64,000 bases of DNA from positions 276,894 through 340,893 of the forward strand of contig CASERQ010000002.1 of the NCBI GenBank assembly GCA_949290395.1, written 5' to 3'. Both the position numbers and the translations under genes were made by a program. Of the stretch, positions 52,164 to 61,289 are shown piece by piece (the stretch's first letter is position 1; every line of letters starts with the position of its first letter). The notes below the pieces were generated by a model. The model ran no database searches, had not been told where the DNA came from, and saw nothing but the letters and a program-made list of their open reading frames with translations. This DNA is from an uncultured bacterium. Its GTDB lineage: Bacteria; Bacillota_I; Bacilli_A; RFN20; CAG-826.

Positions 52164-53339
52164 CTACTCTTTGCTTCTGTCAAGTAAGACATCATCTGTG
52201 AAAATGCATTCCTCATATAAGCCATTTTCATCATCAAGTCTACAAGTCCGTCTTCTAAATTGACGAGGAGAATTAGCTTCTAAAACTTCAATTACTTCTC
52301 CATAAGAAAGTATTTTCTTTCTAATTCTATCTAAGTCAGTAATTCCATCATAAGCACTAAGAATGAAATTATGATGTCCATCTGCACAATCAAAGATATT
52401 TTCAAATGAAGGATCTTTTGCGAGTTCATCACAAATTTGTTCCGCTCTATATGTAGGTGTATTTTCAAAAAGTGAGACTGCAAAGAAATGTAACTTAAGT
52501 CCAAGAGCAGCATAATTAAAGTAAATCATTGGAATAATTGTCTTTTGATGATCAACAATATCAACAATATCATCTTTCATTTCTTTTGCGTCCAATCCAG
52601 AAAGTTTTGCTAAAACATCATAATCAAACATATTAGCAACACTTCCACAGTTATTTATCGCATCAATAATCTTAAAATCATATTCATCCATCTTATTTTG
52701 GATTTTTAAAAGATTATTGAGTTGTTCTTCGCTCCATACATATTTACGATAGTCCTCTTTGCAGTCGAACATGTTAACATGAGATTCTCTAACAAGTCTT
52801 CTTATAGGTAGAATATGAACATATTCAACACATCTTTTTGTTCTAAATTTATCCAAGACTCCGTAAATTAAATTATCTAAGTTACGCATATGATTTCCAT
52901 TAAAATAATCAAATTCGCCACCTTCTTCCATCATGTAGCCGGTGCAAACTTGATCATTTTCTTGGAACCGTTTTGTTAGTTCTTCTCTTTCTTCTTTTGT
53001 AGTATCTTCTTTTAATTTAACAATCCAATAGTAAAGACCAAAGCCCATGATACCAACATAAGAATTGGAAACGAGCATAAATAATCTCTCATCGTACATT
53101 CTTTTAATACGTTTAGAGATTTCTTCCTTACTCAAACCAACTTTTTCGCTAATATAAGTTAAGTTGAAAACCTCTGGATAAACTTGATAAAAAGATTTTG
53201 CAATATTAAAAGAAGCAAAATTCTTTGAATCTTTAGCCACAAGGCCTGGTTCTAAAAATCCATATCCCTTAGGTGCGATATTATAGTCCCTTAGATATGC
53301 TTGTTGTTGGTCCGTCCCAATCTTGTAATGTTTTTCCAT
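52164..53339 (-). CDS. Lrp/AsnC-like regulator with two wHTH-ligand units
   Basis: 391 residues with AGGAGG upstream of 53339. Two winged-helix regions (about 55-95, LTYISEKVGLSKEEISKRIKRM cited by SKEEISKRIKRM; and about 230-275, LAKLSGLDAKEMKDDIVDIV cited by SGLDAKEMKDDI) each precede an RAM-like alpha/beta ligand domain. The layout is a fused tandem of Lrp/AsnC. Siroheme decarboxylases (AhbA/AhbB) have the same fold and are an alternative. The immediate acyl-CoA synthetase downstream suggests local control. Its promoter is an extended -10, TGCTACAAT, at 53417-53425. Confidence 0.65.
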   Translation of the reverse strand: MEKHYKIGTDQQQAYLRDYNIAPKGYGFLEPGLVAKDSKNFASFNIAKSFYQVYPEVFNLTYISEKVGLSKEEISKRIKRMYDERLFMLVSNSYVGIMGFGLYYWIVKLKEDTTKEEREELTKRFQENDQVCTGYMMEEGGEFDYFNGNHMRNLDNLIYGVLDKFRTKRCVEYVHILPIRRLVRESHVNMFDCKEDYRKYVWSEEQLNNLLKIQNKMDEYDFKIIDAINNCGSVANMFDYDVLAKLSGLDAKEMKDDIVDIVDHQKTIIPMIYFNYAALGLKLHFFAVSLFENTPTYRAEQICDELAKDPSFENIFDCADGHHNFILSAYDGITDLDRIRKKILSYGEVIEVLEANSPRQFRRRTCRLDDENGLYEECIFTDDVLLDRSKE

Positions 53340-53628
53340 CGAAACTTAAACCTCCTTGATTATCTTATGTAGAAAAAACGATTGTTAGGAATGGTTGAAC
53401 ATTTCTAATTACCTATATTGTAGCACTAACTAAGGTGTTATTTTCATCAATGTTTTTGCGACTATGACATTAATTTCACTATTTATTTAAGATTGTAAAA
53501 ATGCAGAATGTCTAAAATTATTGGCGTCGAAAACAAAAGCCAAAAATTAAAAGGATTTTAAAAAATAAGTGTAAATATTTGATTTTTGCAGGGTTTTTCA
53601 TTAAAAATAATTATTTTTAAGGCTAAAC
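53340..53628. promoter_or_regulatory. promoter of the AsnC-like gene and possible glxK terminator
   Basis: 289 bases. TGCTACAAT on the minus strand at 53425-53417 is an extended -10 box for the regulator gene, with a leader of about 70 bases. At 53601-53620 a 20-base AT-only perfect palindrome (TTAAAAATAA and its complement) lies just beyond the glycerate kinase stop and may act as a weak terminator. The rest is AT-rich with no gene. Confidence 0.5.
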
Positions 53629-54699
53629 TTATGAAATGTCTCGTTTTATATCTTCAATTGCTTTCCTTAAATATTTCAAAGGATTAGCCATCGACTCTTT
53701 AACATCACTGACATAGTTTGGTATAAGCGAATAGATATTTTTATTTCGTGGACTTAAGTTTATTCCACACACGATTAAGACTTTATCTTCATCAACTCTA
53801 TTCAATATTGTTCCAACAATTTTTCCATTTAGTGATTGGTCATCAAAAGTTCCTTCTCCAGTGATTATATATTTGTAATTATCTTTTAATCTATCAAAAT
53901 CTATTAAAGAAAGAATAAAATCACTCCCTTGATGATAAGAAGCTTTAAAAAAATGTTTAAAGAGAAAACCAAGTCCGCCTGCTGAACCATCTCCAATAGC
54001 ATCTTTATTATCATTAATATACGGTAATAATAACTTATACAAATATTTAAATGATTCTTCTAATTTTTCTATATCTTTTTCACTAGCACCTTTTTGTCTC
54101 GCGAAAATAAAATTAGCACCATTTTTTCCTAAAAGAGGATTGGTTACGTCATTTACTATATGAATTTTATAATTTATTTTTTGAAGGCTAGATAAATCTA
54201 TATTATCTATTTTAAAAACATCTTTTATTAGCGGATGACTGATTGTTTTTCTATTTTTGTCAAAAAATTTAGCTCCTAGGGCATTCAAAATCCCAAGTCC
54301 CATTTCTGAAACAGCACTTCCTCCTAAGCCAATATATAAATTTGAGATGTTTATATCATTAAGCTTAATAAGTATCTCGCCAATTCCAAAAGAACTTCTT
54401 TCAAAGATATTTTTTGAGTTTATAAATTTATAGCCAACTATATCACTACTTTCTAAATACGCATTGTCTTTATAGTCAATCAATACTTTTACTTTTCTTT
54501 TATGAAAATTAAGATCATCAATAATAAATTTAACTTCTCTTGTTTGGACAATTTGATTAATTACATCTAAAAATCCTTCTCCGCCATCGCTAATAGGGAA
54601 ATAATCTGAATTTTTTAGCTCCGAAGCAAAAAACTTTCCTATATCTGATGAAGAAATGGAATTTTTAAATGAATCTATAATTATCAAGAAGTCTTTCAT
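53629..54699 (-). CDS. glxK: glycerate 2-kinase (GlxK/GarK type)
   Basis: 356 residues covering the full glycerate kinase family length. The blocks are IIDSFKNSISS (about 6-16), PISDGGEGFLD (about 35-45), GLGGSAVSEMGLGILNALGA (about 128-147), GKNGANFIFARQKGAS (about 202-217), GDGSAGGLGF and ITGEGTFDDQSLNGKIV (about 286). It phosphorylates D-glycerate with ATP, giving 2-phosphoglycerate. It follows a GNAT gene by eight bases. No glycerate-producing gene is next to it. Confidence 0.92.
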   Translation of the reverse strand: MKDFLIIIDSFKNSISSSDIGKFFASELKNSDYFPISDGGEGFLDVINQIVQTREVKFIIDDLNFHKRKVKVLIDYKDNAYLESSDIVGYKFINSKNIFERSSFGIGEILIKLNDINISNLYIGLGGSAVSEMGLGILNALGAKFFDKNRKTISHPLIKDVFKIDNIDLSSLQKINYKIHIVNDVTNPLLGKNGANFIFARQKGASEKDIEKLEESFKYLYKLLLPYINDNKDAIGDGSAGGLGFLFKHFFKASYHQGSDFILSLIDFDRLKDNYKYIITGEGTFDDQSLNGKIVGTILNRVDEDKVLIVCGINLSPRNKNIYSLIPNYVSDVKESMANPLKYLRKAIEDIKRDIS

Positions 54700-54707
54700 T
54701 ATAAAAA

Positions 54708-55139
54708 TTAAAGCATTTTCTTAAGAAACAATTCGGCTGGTTGATCAAAAGGCGAATTTTCTAAAAAGAATACTCCATTATCGATATATCCAAGTTTTCT
54801 ATATAAAAATTGGGCTTTTTCATCAACTTGAGTAGAAAGCATGACTATCTTAAAATTTTGTTTTCTCATTTTTTCTTCAAATTCTTTTAAAGCTCTTGTT
54901 CCTAGACCTTTATTGCGTTCTTTTTCATCAATTATTAAATGTTGAATAAAAGGAATTTTTTCCCAAAGAATTGTAAAAAGTAAGATTCCTTTCTTTACGC
55001 CTTTTTCTTCAACAATATAACCAAAATTGCCCTTTTCCATTTTCTCAAAAATTCCTAGACTCATTCTTGGAAGAAGCCTTCTAACAAAAGCAAAATCATC
55101 TAGTTTCATATATCTTAAAATTGTAATATTCTCATCCAT
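54708..55139 (-). CDS. GNAT-family acetyltransferase
   Basis: 143 residues from the ATG at 55139; a TTG at 55151 closer to GAAAGG is possible. HLIIDEKERNKGLGTRALKE (cited by RNKGLGTRAL) is the acetyl-CoA loop and FLYRKLGYIDNGVFFLEN is motif B. The substrate is unknown. It probably forms an operon with glxK, whose start is eight bases downstream. Confidence 0.82.
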   Translation of the reverse strand: MDENITILRYMKLDDFAFVRRLLPRMSLGIFEKMEKGNFGYIVEEKGVKKGILLFTILWEKIPFIQHLIIDEKERNKGLGTRALKEFEEKMRKQNFKIVMLSTQVDEKAQFLYRKLGYIDNGVFFLENSPFDQPAELFLKKML

Positions 55140-55217
55140 CTTAAATACCAAAACCTTTCTTATTCATCAAAATTTTTATATTAAACACTCACATTTTCTT
55201 AAAAAACCTTGCAAAAA

Positions 55218-55667
55218 CTAATTATTTTCCCTTATTTTCCCTTTATCAACTTTTAATTTAATGAGTAATAAAGCATATCTAATTGTAATATACACTAAAG
55301 CTAAAATAGCGAAAGCCAAAACAAAATTGCCTAAATATAGATTATAAGTTTCAATAAAATAATTTATCAAAAGACCCATTCCAAGAGACAAGCCGTTTGC
55401 AATTAGAGATAAAACAATAAATCTTTTTGATTTTAAGATTAATGAAAGTAATATTCCTTCAAGTAAAAAAACAATAATCTCACCTACTATAAGAATAATT
55501 AACGAATAATGATTATTAATATAGATTAAATTAAACGTTAAATTTGAAATAATATTTAAAAGTATTAATAAAGAAAAAGTAAAAAGATTTTTCTTTTTTG
55601 AAAATTCAAAGTAGATTGGTGTTTCGATAAGTAAAACTTCAAATAAAGGTAAAAGCAATTCAAACAT
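55218..55667 (-). CDS. four-helix membrane protein
   Basis: 149 residues, four hydrophobic helices (about 3-20, 27-48, 54-76 and 80-101, with a longer one at 108-138). There is no recognised family. It is divergent from the exported protein at 55757 with 89 bases between, so they may share regulation. A TAAAAT box lies seven bases before the start with no ribosome site, so it may also be leaderless, although the -35 is poor. Confidence 0.55.
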   Translation of the reverse strand: MFELLLPLFEVLLIETPIYFEFSKKKNLFTFSLLILLNIISNLTFNLIYINNHYSLIILIVGEIIVFLLEGILLSLILKSKRFIVLSLIANGLSLGMGLLINYFIETYNLYLGNFVLAFAILALVYITIRYALLLIKLKVDKGKIRENN

Positions 55668-55721
55668 CGTTATAATTTTACCTTATTTAATAAACATAAG
55701 TTTATTATTTTCTTTAACATC

Positions 55722-55750
55722 TTGTTTAAAAGTATTAAGACCTTTAAAAT
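55722..55750 (+). promoter_or_regulatory. promoter placed for a leaderless start
   Basis: TTGTTT (55722-55727), 17 bases, TAAAAT (55745-55750). The ATG at 55757 is seven bases after the -10 box, the same geometry as at 49650. Confidence 0.65.
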
Positions 55751-55756
55751 GAAGGT

Positions 55757-56563
55757 ATGAAAAGAAGAAATTTTTTAATAATTTTGTTAGCACTTCCATT
55801 TCTAATGTCTAATTCACCTGCACCTGGTCAAGAGCCAGATAATGTTGATGCGATATTTAATTCTAGTCAATTCGAAATTGTAGGTGATAGACTTCATTTA
55901 CCATACGTAAATAATACAGGAAAATTCATTGAAGATATCAATACAAATACAAGTCTAGTTACTTTTGAATTGTCTGATTATGTGGACGATGATTTTAGAT
56001 TAATTCCACCAAATGCTGAAGTAACATTAGTTTCTGAACCTATTGAAGATCTAGAATCCTTAAAAGACATTAAAACACTAAATCTTACTTTTTGGGCTTA
56101 TGATTACTCAACTTCCGAATCTAGACTTGAAGATTTAAAAATCACTTCAAAAATATATAATCAAAGTGAAGACACTACTTCCGTTTCAATAAATTATACC
56201 TATCTTAATTTAGATGATTACGAACCATATTCGGTATATTTTTATACAAAAGCCGATCTCTATTATCAATACGATACGATTCAAAGTGGTTTTGCTGAAC
56301 CATACTCCAGAGAAAGTTTTACAACTACATTAAATTTTAAAGGCGATTATACTTCTATCACCGAAAAAGATTTATTCTACGCAATCGAAATGAACAATTC
56401 TTTCTACAATAATGGCGGTTATACCAACGCTTTCATTGCTCTTATTGCTATTGGAATTGCAATCATCATCGCTATTTTTGCTCTTATCATCTTAACTTCT
56501 GTTTGCATTAAGAAAATTTCTTTAAAAAGAATGCAGGCAAAGTATAAGAAAAACCAAAAATAA
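55757..56563 (+). CDS. exported protein with C-terminal membrane anchor
   Basis: 268 residues. A signal peptide (about 5-18, NFLIILLALPFLMSNS) is followed by an acidic Tyr/Thr/Ser-rich extracellular domain of mostly strands. A membrane helix at about 226-250 (LIAIGIAIIIAIFALIILTS) and a basic tail (KKISLKRMQAKYKKNQK) follow: a type I membrane protein. The fold has no recognised family. It precedes the PlsC-like gene by 40 bases. Confidence 0.65.
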   Translation: MKRRNFLIILLALPFLMSNSPAPGQEPDNVDAIFNSSQFEIVGDRLHLPYVNNTGKFIEDINTNTSLVTFELSDYVDDDFRLIPPNAEVTLVSEPIEDLESLKDIKTLNLTFWAYDYSTSESRLEDLKITSKIYNQSEDTTSVSINYTYLNLDDYEPYSVYFYTKADLYYQYDTIQSGFAEPYSRESFTTTLNFKGDYTSITEKDLFYAIEMNNSFYNNGGYTNAFIALIAIGIAIIIAIFALIILTSVCIKKISLKRMQAKYKKNQK

Positions 56564-56603
56564 ATTTTGATAAAATAAATAAAATACAAATAAAGGGGTT
56601 ATT

Positions 56604-57923
56604 ATGGCTAAAAAAACACTTCACGAACGTTTATATGAAAGAAAGATTCATAAACCAAATTCATTTTTATATGGAACAATCTATCATCTTGGGAAACTTA
56701 TTTTTGTTAAAAAATATGGAATGACTTGGAAGATAGAAGACGATCCACGAAAAGAAAAAGAACCGGTTGTTGTTATTGCAAATCACGCTTCTAGAAATGA
56801 TTTTTTATTCGCCGCTATACCTTTATATCCATTAAAGTTTAATTTTATGGCTGCTTATAATGAATTCTTTAGAATTAACTTAGCTCATCTTTTTAGAGTA
56901 ATGCAACTCATCCCAAAAAGACAATTCTATCAAGATTCATATACTGCTTTAGAAACAATTCGTTTAGTCAAAAATTTAAAGTGTAATTTAGTATTTTATC
57001 CTGAAGGATTATCTTCCATAGGTGGAGCAAATCAACCTTGCGCCCCAGGAACTGGAAAATTATTAAAAACTTTAAAAGCACCAGTTTATACTGTTGTTAC
57101 AAGTGGAGCATATTTATTGCAACCAAAATATAAATTCGGACTTAAAGAAAGATATTCAAAAACTGAAACTCATATTAAAAAACTTTTTTCGAAAGAAGAT
57201 TTAGAAAAACTTACTCCTGAAGAAATTCAAGAGAAAGTTGACAAAGCTTTATATAACGATGATTATGAGTGGGCAAAAAACAATCACATTGTTTATAAAG
57301 ATAATAAAGAAGGCATTGCTATCGATCTTGAAGCGCTTCTTTATAAATGTCCAAAATGTGGACATGAATTCGAGATGGAAACTCATGATAATGTAATACG
57401 CTGTAAACACTGTGGAAATGAAGCTTATATCGAAAATGATTACACAATTCATCCTAAAACTTCTGAAGATATTATTCCTACAACTCAAAAAACCTGGTTT
57501 GATTGGATTAGAATTAAAGAAAGAGAAGCTATCGATAATGATCCAGACTATAAATTTGAAGTTGAAACAACTTTAGGAATTTTACCTAAATACCACTATT
57601 TAAAACTTGGAAAAACCGCTATTGATGTTGGAAAAGGTAAGCTTACTTTATCCAAAAAATATGGATTTAGTTATGTTGGAACTTTAAATGGCGAACCTTA
57701 TGAAATTCATATGTCCAATAAAGATTTATATACCTTTGTCATGTGTTATAACGCTGATATAATTCATTTCTTCTATAAGGGTGAATTAAGACAATTTACT
57801 TTTGATAAAAAAGGAATGGCAGCTAAAGTTTTACTAATTCAAAACGAACTTCATAGAGCTGAAGGCGGACACTGGCAAATGCTCAAAAACTTCGACTATG
57901 ATCCTAAAAAATGTTTTGAATAA
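56604..57923 (+). CDS. PlsC-like acyltransferase with inserted zinc ribbon
   Basis: 439 residues with AAAGGGG before 56604. NHASRND (His61, Asp66) is the catalytic HX4D of the 1-acyl-glycerol-3-phosphate acyltransferase family, and FYPEGLSSIGG (about 131-141) is the second motif. After residue 240 there is a zinc ribbon (Cys 249, 252, 267 and 270), then a region with DWIRIKEREAID and KLGKTAIDVGKGKLTLS not found in classical PlsC. Usual PlsC has 200-250 residues, so this is a larger variant. It would acylate lysophosphatidate or a similar acceptor at the membrane. It ends in a terminator. Confidence 0.8.
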   Translation: MAKKTLHERLYERKIHKPNSFLYGTIYHLGKLIFVKKYGMTWKIEDDPRKEKEPVVVIANHASRNDFLFAAIPLYPLKFNFMAAYNEFFRINLAHLFRVMQLIPKRQFYQDSYTALETIRLVKNLKCNLVFYPEGLSSIGGANQPCAPGTGKLLKTLKAPVYTVVTSGAYLLQPKYKFGLKERYSKTETHIKKLFSKEDLEKLTPEEIQEKVDKALYNDDYEWAKNNHIVYKDNKEGIAIDLEALLYKCPKCGHEFEMETHDNVIRCKHCGNEAYIENDYTIHPKTSEDIIPTTQKTWFDWIRIKEREAIDNDPDYKFEVETTLGILPKYHYLKLGKTAIDVGKGKLTLSKKYGFSYVGTLNGEPYEIHMSNKDLYTFVMCYNADIIHFFYKGELRQFTFDKKGMAAKVLLIQNELHRAEGGHWQMLKNFDYDPKKCFE

Positions 57924-57979
57924 CATTTAAATTTTATCTATAAAGTTTTAGTTCTATTTTCTTCGTTAGTTTGAAATGT

Positions 57980-58025
57980 ATCTTGTTTATCTTCTTCTAG
58001 ATTGATAGACAAGATTTTTCTTTTC
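57980..58025 (+). terminator. terminator of the PlsC-like gene
   Basis: ATCTTGTTTATC (57980-57991) pairs with GATAGACAAGAT (58004-58015), with one G-U, followed by TTTTCTTTTC. Confidence 0.8.
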
Positions 58026-58048
58026 TTAAAATATTTAGTGTCTTGTTA

Positions 58049-58840
58049 TTATTTTATTGACTCATTTTTTAAATTGGTCCCAATAAAAGGGACTTCGAAA
58101 AAATCTTTAAAATTCTTTCTTATTATATAATCAATATAATTTCCGATTGCTAAAGCAAAGACATGATACCCCATTGGATTAGGATGGAACCCCATTGCAA
58201 ACTTTTTTCTAGCTTCTTCATCATAAATAGGGCCATAATTAGTTAGATCAATTAAATACATATAAGAAAACATCTTAACTACTTTTTTCATCTCTTCAGA
58301 GACATAATAAGCCATTTCGTCTTTTTCTTTAGATAAATGATCTATTTGTAAAGATACTAAAAAAATTCGCGCATCTTTTTGTAGTGTTTTTAACTTTGAC
58401 AAGACTTTTCCCATATATCCAAAATAAGTTTCAGGATTATTTTCAGAGTGTAAAGGGTCAATATCTTTACTGCTTCCGACTTTTTGGTTAAAAACGTATA
58501 AATCGTTATTTCCTAAACAAACGATATACGCCTGTCTTTTTTGCCAAAAATTATTTGCATCGGCCCATGAATCGTAAAATTCTTTAAAAGTCATTCCACC
58601 ACGAGAGTAATTATAATATTTAGTCCCAGTTAATCTTTCTAAAATAGAAGGCCAAGAATACTCATACATATCATGATAAGAGATATTTCCATCTTTATCA
58701 GTTGATTCAAATTCCCCACTTGATAAAGAATCGCCAATTACCCCTATTTCTTTAAAAATAGATGCAAAACCACAAGTTTCTTTAATAATATCTAATGGTT
58801 TTTCATCATTACCAATTTCAAATATCTTACTATTCATCAT
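58049..58840 (-). CDS. SGNH/GDSL-family hydrolase
   Basis: 263 residues; the ATG at 58840 is eight bases after AGAGG (an ATG six bases earlier is too close to it). Block I is IGDSLSSGE (Ser near 38), block II the Gly in YSRGGMTF, block III GNND, and block V GFHPNPMGYH with His near 220: a complete SGNH set. There is no signal peptide. It overlaps the MFS gene, so it may hydrolyse an ester that the transporter brings in. Confidence 0.88.
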   Translation of the reverse strand: MMNSKIFEIGNDEKPLDIIKETCGFASIFKEIGVIGDSLSSGEFESTDKDGNISYHDMYEYSWPSILERLTGTKYYNYSRGGMTFKEFYDSWADANNFWQKRQAYIVCLGNNDLYVFNQKVGSSKDIDPLHSENNPETYFGYMGKVLSKLKTLQKDARIFLVSLQIDHLSKEKDEMAYYVSEEMKKVVKMFSYMYLIDLTNYGPIYDEEARKKFAMGFHPNPMGYHVFALAIGNYIDYIIRKNFKDFFEVPFIGTNLKNESIK

Positions 58841-60260
58841 TTTCATTACCTCTTCTCTTATCCCATTCTAATCCAGTTACTTTTGTTAAATCTAATCCTT
58901 TAGTTTCTCCAACTTTTCTTAGCATTACAATAACAGCTCCAGCTAAACCAGGAATAGTTAAAGAAAGGTAGAAATATCCAAAATATTCAACAGGAATTAA
59001 AGGTACAACAATCATCATAATAATTGATGCAACACCGCCAACAATACCATTTAATAAAGTATTTATAACTGTAACTGAACTTCTTAAATTAGTAGGAGCT
59101 GATTCAGAAAACATAATAGAACCAATAGTATCTCCTGCGCCCCAATAAGATCCCATGAAACCTCCTATAAGGAACCCAGTTAAGAAAGGTGTCCAGCTTA
59201 GCATTGATGATGCGATAAAAAGTGAATAACAAGTCAGTGATGATAATCCCATAGAGATAATTGTTATCTTGCGACCGAATTTATCACTAATTAGACCACT
59301 TATAAAGGTAGCTAAAGCATTGCCAACAGGATAAAGATATAAGGCATAAGTAATCTCTTCTTCTGTCATATGTGCGCTTTCTGCCATGACCGTGTTATAA
59401 CTTGAAGTTGCTAATGAAGCAAAATAAAAGAAGATACAAGCAATGATTAGCCATCTCAATTGATGATGTTTAAATGCAAATTTTACTGCATTAATAATTC
59501 CACCTTGAGAGTTATTTAACTTTTCTTCTTTGCTTTTTCTTTCTCTTTCTTCAATTGGTGTTCTTAAATATTTAATTCTATTAACTAAGAAAGTATTGGT
59601 TTCTTTTGCGCATAATAACGCTATAAAAGAAAGTGTAAAACCAATTAGTGCAGGCACTAAATAAACCAAATGCCATTTAGAAGAGACGTTTTGCATCAAT
59701 GTTTCGCGAAGTAAAGGAATGAGTAAAGTTCCTAAAATCGCAATCGACTTAACAAGTGAATAATTCCTTGCTCTAGTTTTTTCGTTAGAACATTCTAGAA
59801 TATAAACGGCTTGCATATCATGAGAAACCATAAATCCCATGAGCGTTCCACCTATCATATAAACAACTATTTCTTGCGATAGATAAACAATAAATAAACC
59901 TAACGCCATACAAAATGTATTTAATACTAAGAAAGGTTTTCGCCCAAATCTATCAGCCAATGGTCTATAAAGAACCATTAAAAGTGAAACTGGGTAAGTT
60001 ATAAAACCTAGTGCTGAAAAAATGGATAACCCTTGTCCATAATCCATCCCCATATTTTGAACAAAAAATTCATTTACAATGTTAGATTGAAATTGAATTG
60101 AAATTGTTGAAGCAATTTCATCGGTGATAAAAACAAGAGATAAAATCATAAAAAGATAAATTAAATAAAATTTACTCTCTTTGAATTTTGATTGTTTTTC
60201 TCGTCTTTTAAGTTCTTTTGCTTCTTTAATTCTCAATTTTTCGTATTTAATTTGATCCAT
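58830..60260 (-). CDS. MFS transporter
   Basis: 476 residues from the ATG at 60260 with GGAGGT upstream; an ATG at 60275 would lie inside that ribosome site. Twelve membrane helices. RPLADRFGRKPFLV is the A-like motif after helix 2 and GLISDKFGRKITII the repeat in the second half. The class has sugar, organic acid and drug carriers. It is next to a TrmB regulator, many of which sense sugars, so an oligosaccharide or glycoside substrate is plausible. Confidence 0.88.
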   Translation of the reverse strand: MDQIKYEKLRIKEAKELKRREKQSKFKESKFYLIYLFMILSLVFITDEIASTISIQFQSNIVNEFFVQNMGMDYGQGLSIFSALGFITYPVSLLMVLYRPLADRFGRKPFLVLNTFCMALGLFIVYLSQEIVVYMIGGTLMGFMVSHDMQAVYILECSNEKTRARNYSLVKSIAILGTLLIPLLRETLMQNVSSKWHLVYLVPALIGFTLSFIALLCAKETNTFLVNRIKYLRTPIEERERKSKEEKLNNSQGGIINAVKFAFKHHQLRWLIIACIFFYFASLATSSYNTVMAESAHMTEEEITYALYLYPVGNALATFISGLISDKFGRKITIISMGLSSLTCYSLFIASSMLSWTPFLTGFLIGGFMGSYWGAGDTIGSIMFSESAPTNLRSSVTVINTLLNGIVGGVASIIMMIVVPLIPVEYFGYFYLSLTIPGLAGAVIVMLRKVGETKGLDLTKVTGLEWDKRRGNENDE

Positions 60261-61131
60261 TTTTATTACCTCCATATTGAAAATTAAAAACCATGAAATT
60301 TTTGGTCATATTTGGTGTGATATCCATTTCTTTCCTTAAAACTTCTAAAACTTCTAAAAAGCCTTTAGAAGTTGAACACCTTTCCAAAAGGGAATTCTTT
60401 TTAATTAATTTAAACCAAAAAATATTCAGGACTATTTCATCTATTGCTAAGCTTGAAATTGCTTGATTCTTAGTATAAATAGAAACAGATTTATCCCCGA
60501 TATTTTCACCAATAAAAGTATCGTTATTGTCGATAATTAAACTAATTCTTCGGTATGGAAATAAATTAGATGCATCTTTAACTTTATAAGTAAATATTTC
60601 AGCATTATCTAAAGTTATATCTTCAAAAGAAAAGATATAAACCTTAACTCCTCTTCTTAACGCTTTTGAAAGATCATCTCTAAGATAAGCAAAATCTTGC
60701 TTCCAGATAGATAAAGATATTTCTTTTTTTGCTAACTTTATTTTTTCTTTTGCTTTCTCTATAAAATTATCAAAACCTCGAATGTTAAAGATAAATTCAT
60801 TATCGTTATCTTTTTTAGAAAGCAGTTTTAAATTTGTTTCAGCATTTAAAAGATTTTTGCGATTTTCATTATCTATTTTTTCAAGCGCTTTATTATAATC
60901 AAGTGCCACATAATAATTTACTGCACCCGCGCTTTTAATGATAAAACCTTTGTTTAATAATCTTTCAATAACATCATAAACTAGAGACCTAGATACTCCA
61001 GAAAGCTTAGCAATTTCATAACCATTTAAAGCCTTATTTTGAAGCAAAGTGACATATACTTTAGCTTCGTTTAAAGAAAAGCCAACTTTAGTTAAGAATT
61101 CGTATGTGCCATTATTAGTAATACTGTTCAT
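60247..61131 (-). CDS. TrmB-family transcription regulator
   Basis: 294 residues. The N-terminal winged helix (about 10-75) contains GFSLNEAKVYVTLL and GVSRSLVYDVIERL with KGFIIKS wing. The C-terminal TrmB effector domain (about 120-280) has FNIRGFDNFIEKAKEKIKLAKKEI and SLIIDNNDTFIGE, cited by INIDNND-like core. TrmB proteins bind sugars and control transporter genes; here the MFS and SGNH genes follow in the same operon. A 23-base palindrome abuts the -35 box. The start has no ribosome site. Confidence 0.88.
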   Translation of the reverse strand: MNSITNNGTYEFLTKVGFSLNEAKVYVTLLQNKALNGYEIAKLSGVSRSLVYDVIERLLNKGFIIKSAGAVNYYVALDYNKALEKIDNENRKNLLNAETNLKLLSKKDNDNEFIFNIRGFDNFIEKAKEKIKLAKKEISLSIWKQDFAYLRDDLSKALRRGVKVYIFSFEDITLDNAEIFTYKVKDASNLFPYRRISLIIDNNDTFIGENIGDKSVSIYTKNQAISSLAIDEIVLNIFWFKLIKKNSLLERCSTSKGFLEVLEVLRKEMDITPNMTKNFMVFNFQYGGNKNGSN

Positions 61132-61138
61132 TACGACT

Positions 61139-61167
61139 AATATAAAAATTAATTATGCTTCTTGCAA
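61139..61167 (-). promoter_or_regulatory. promoter of the TrmB operon
   Basis: On the minus strand TTGCAA (61167-61162), 17 bases, TATATT (61144-61139). The ATG lies at 61131, eight bases after the box: again a leaderless layout. Confidence 0.7.
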
Positions 61168-61189
61168 TAGTTATAATGATTATAACTAT
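61167..61189. promoter_or_regulatory. perfect 23-base palindromic operator
   Basis: ATAGTTATAAT and its exact complement ATTATAACTAT flank one G. It sits directly upstream of and touching the -35 box of the TrmB operon, so it is a likely TrmB site. Its position suits activation from upstream or blocking of the -35. Confidence 0.8.
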
Positions 61190-61289
61190 AAGATATTTAA
61201 AATAATCGGTTGTAAAATAATTAAAAACAGAACTATAAGTTCTAAGCAATAATGTCTTAAGTAGTTGCAAGGAAAAATAACCAAACAAA

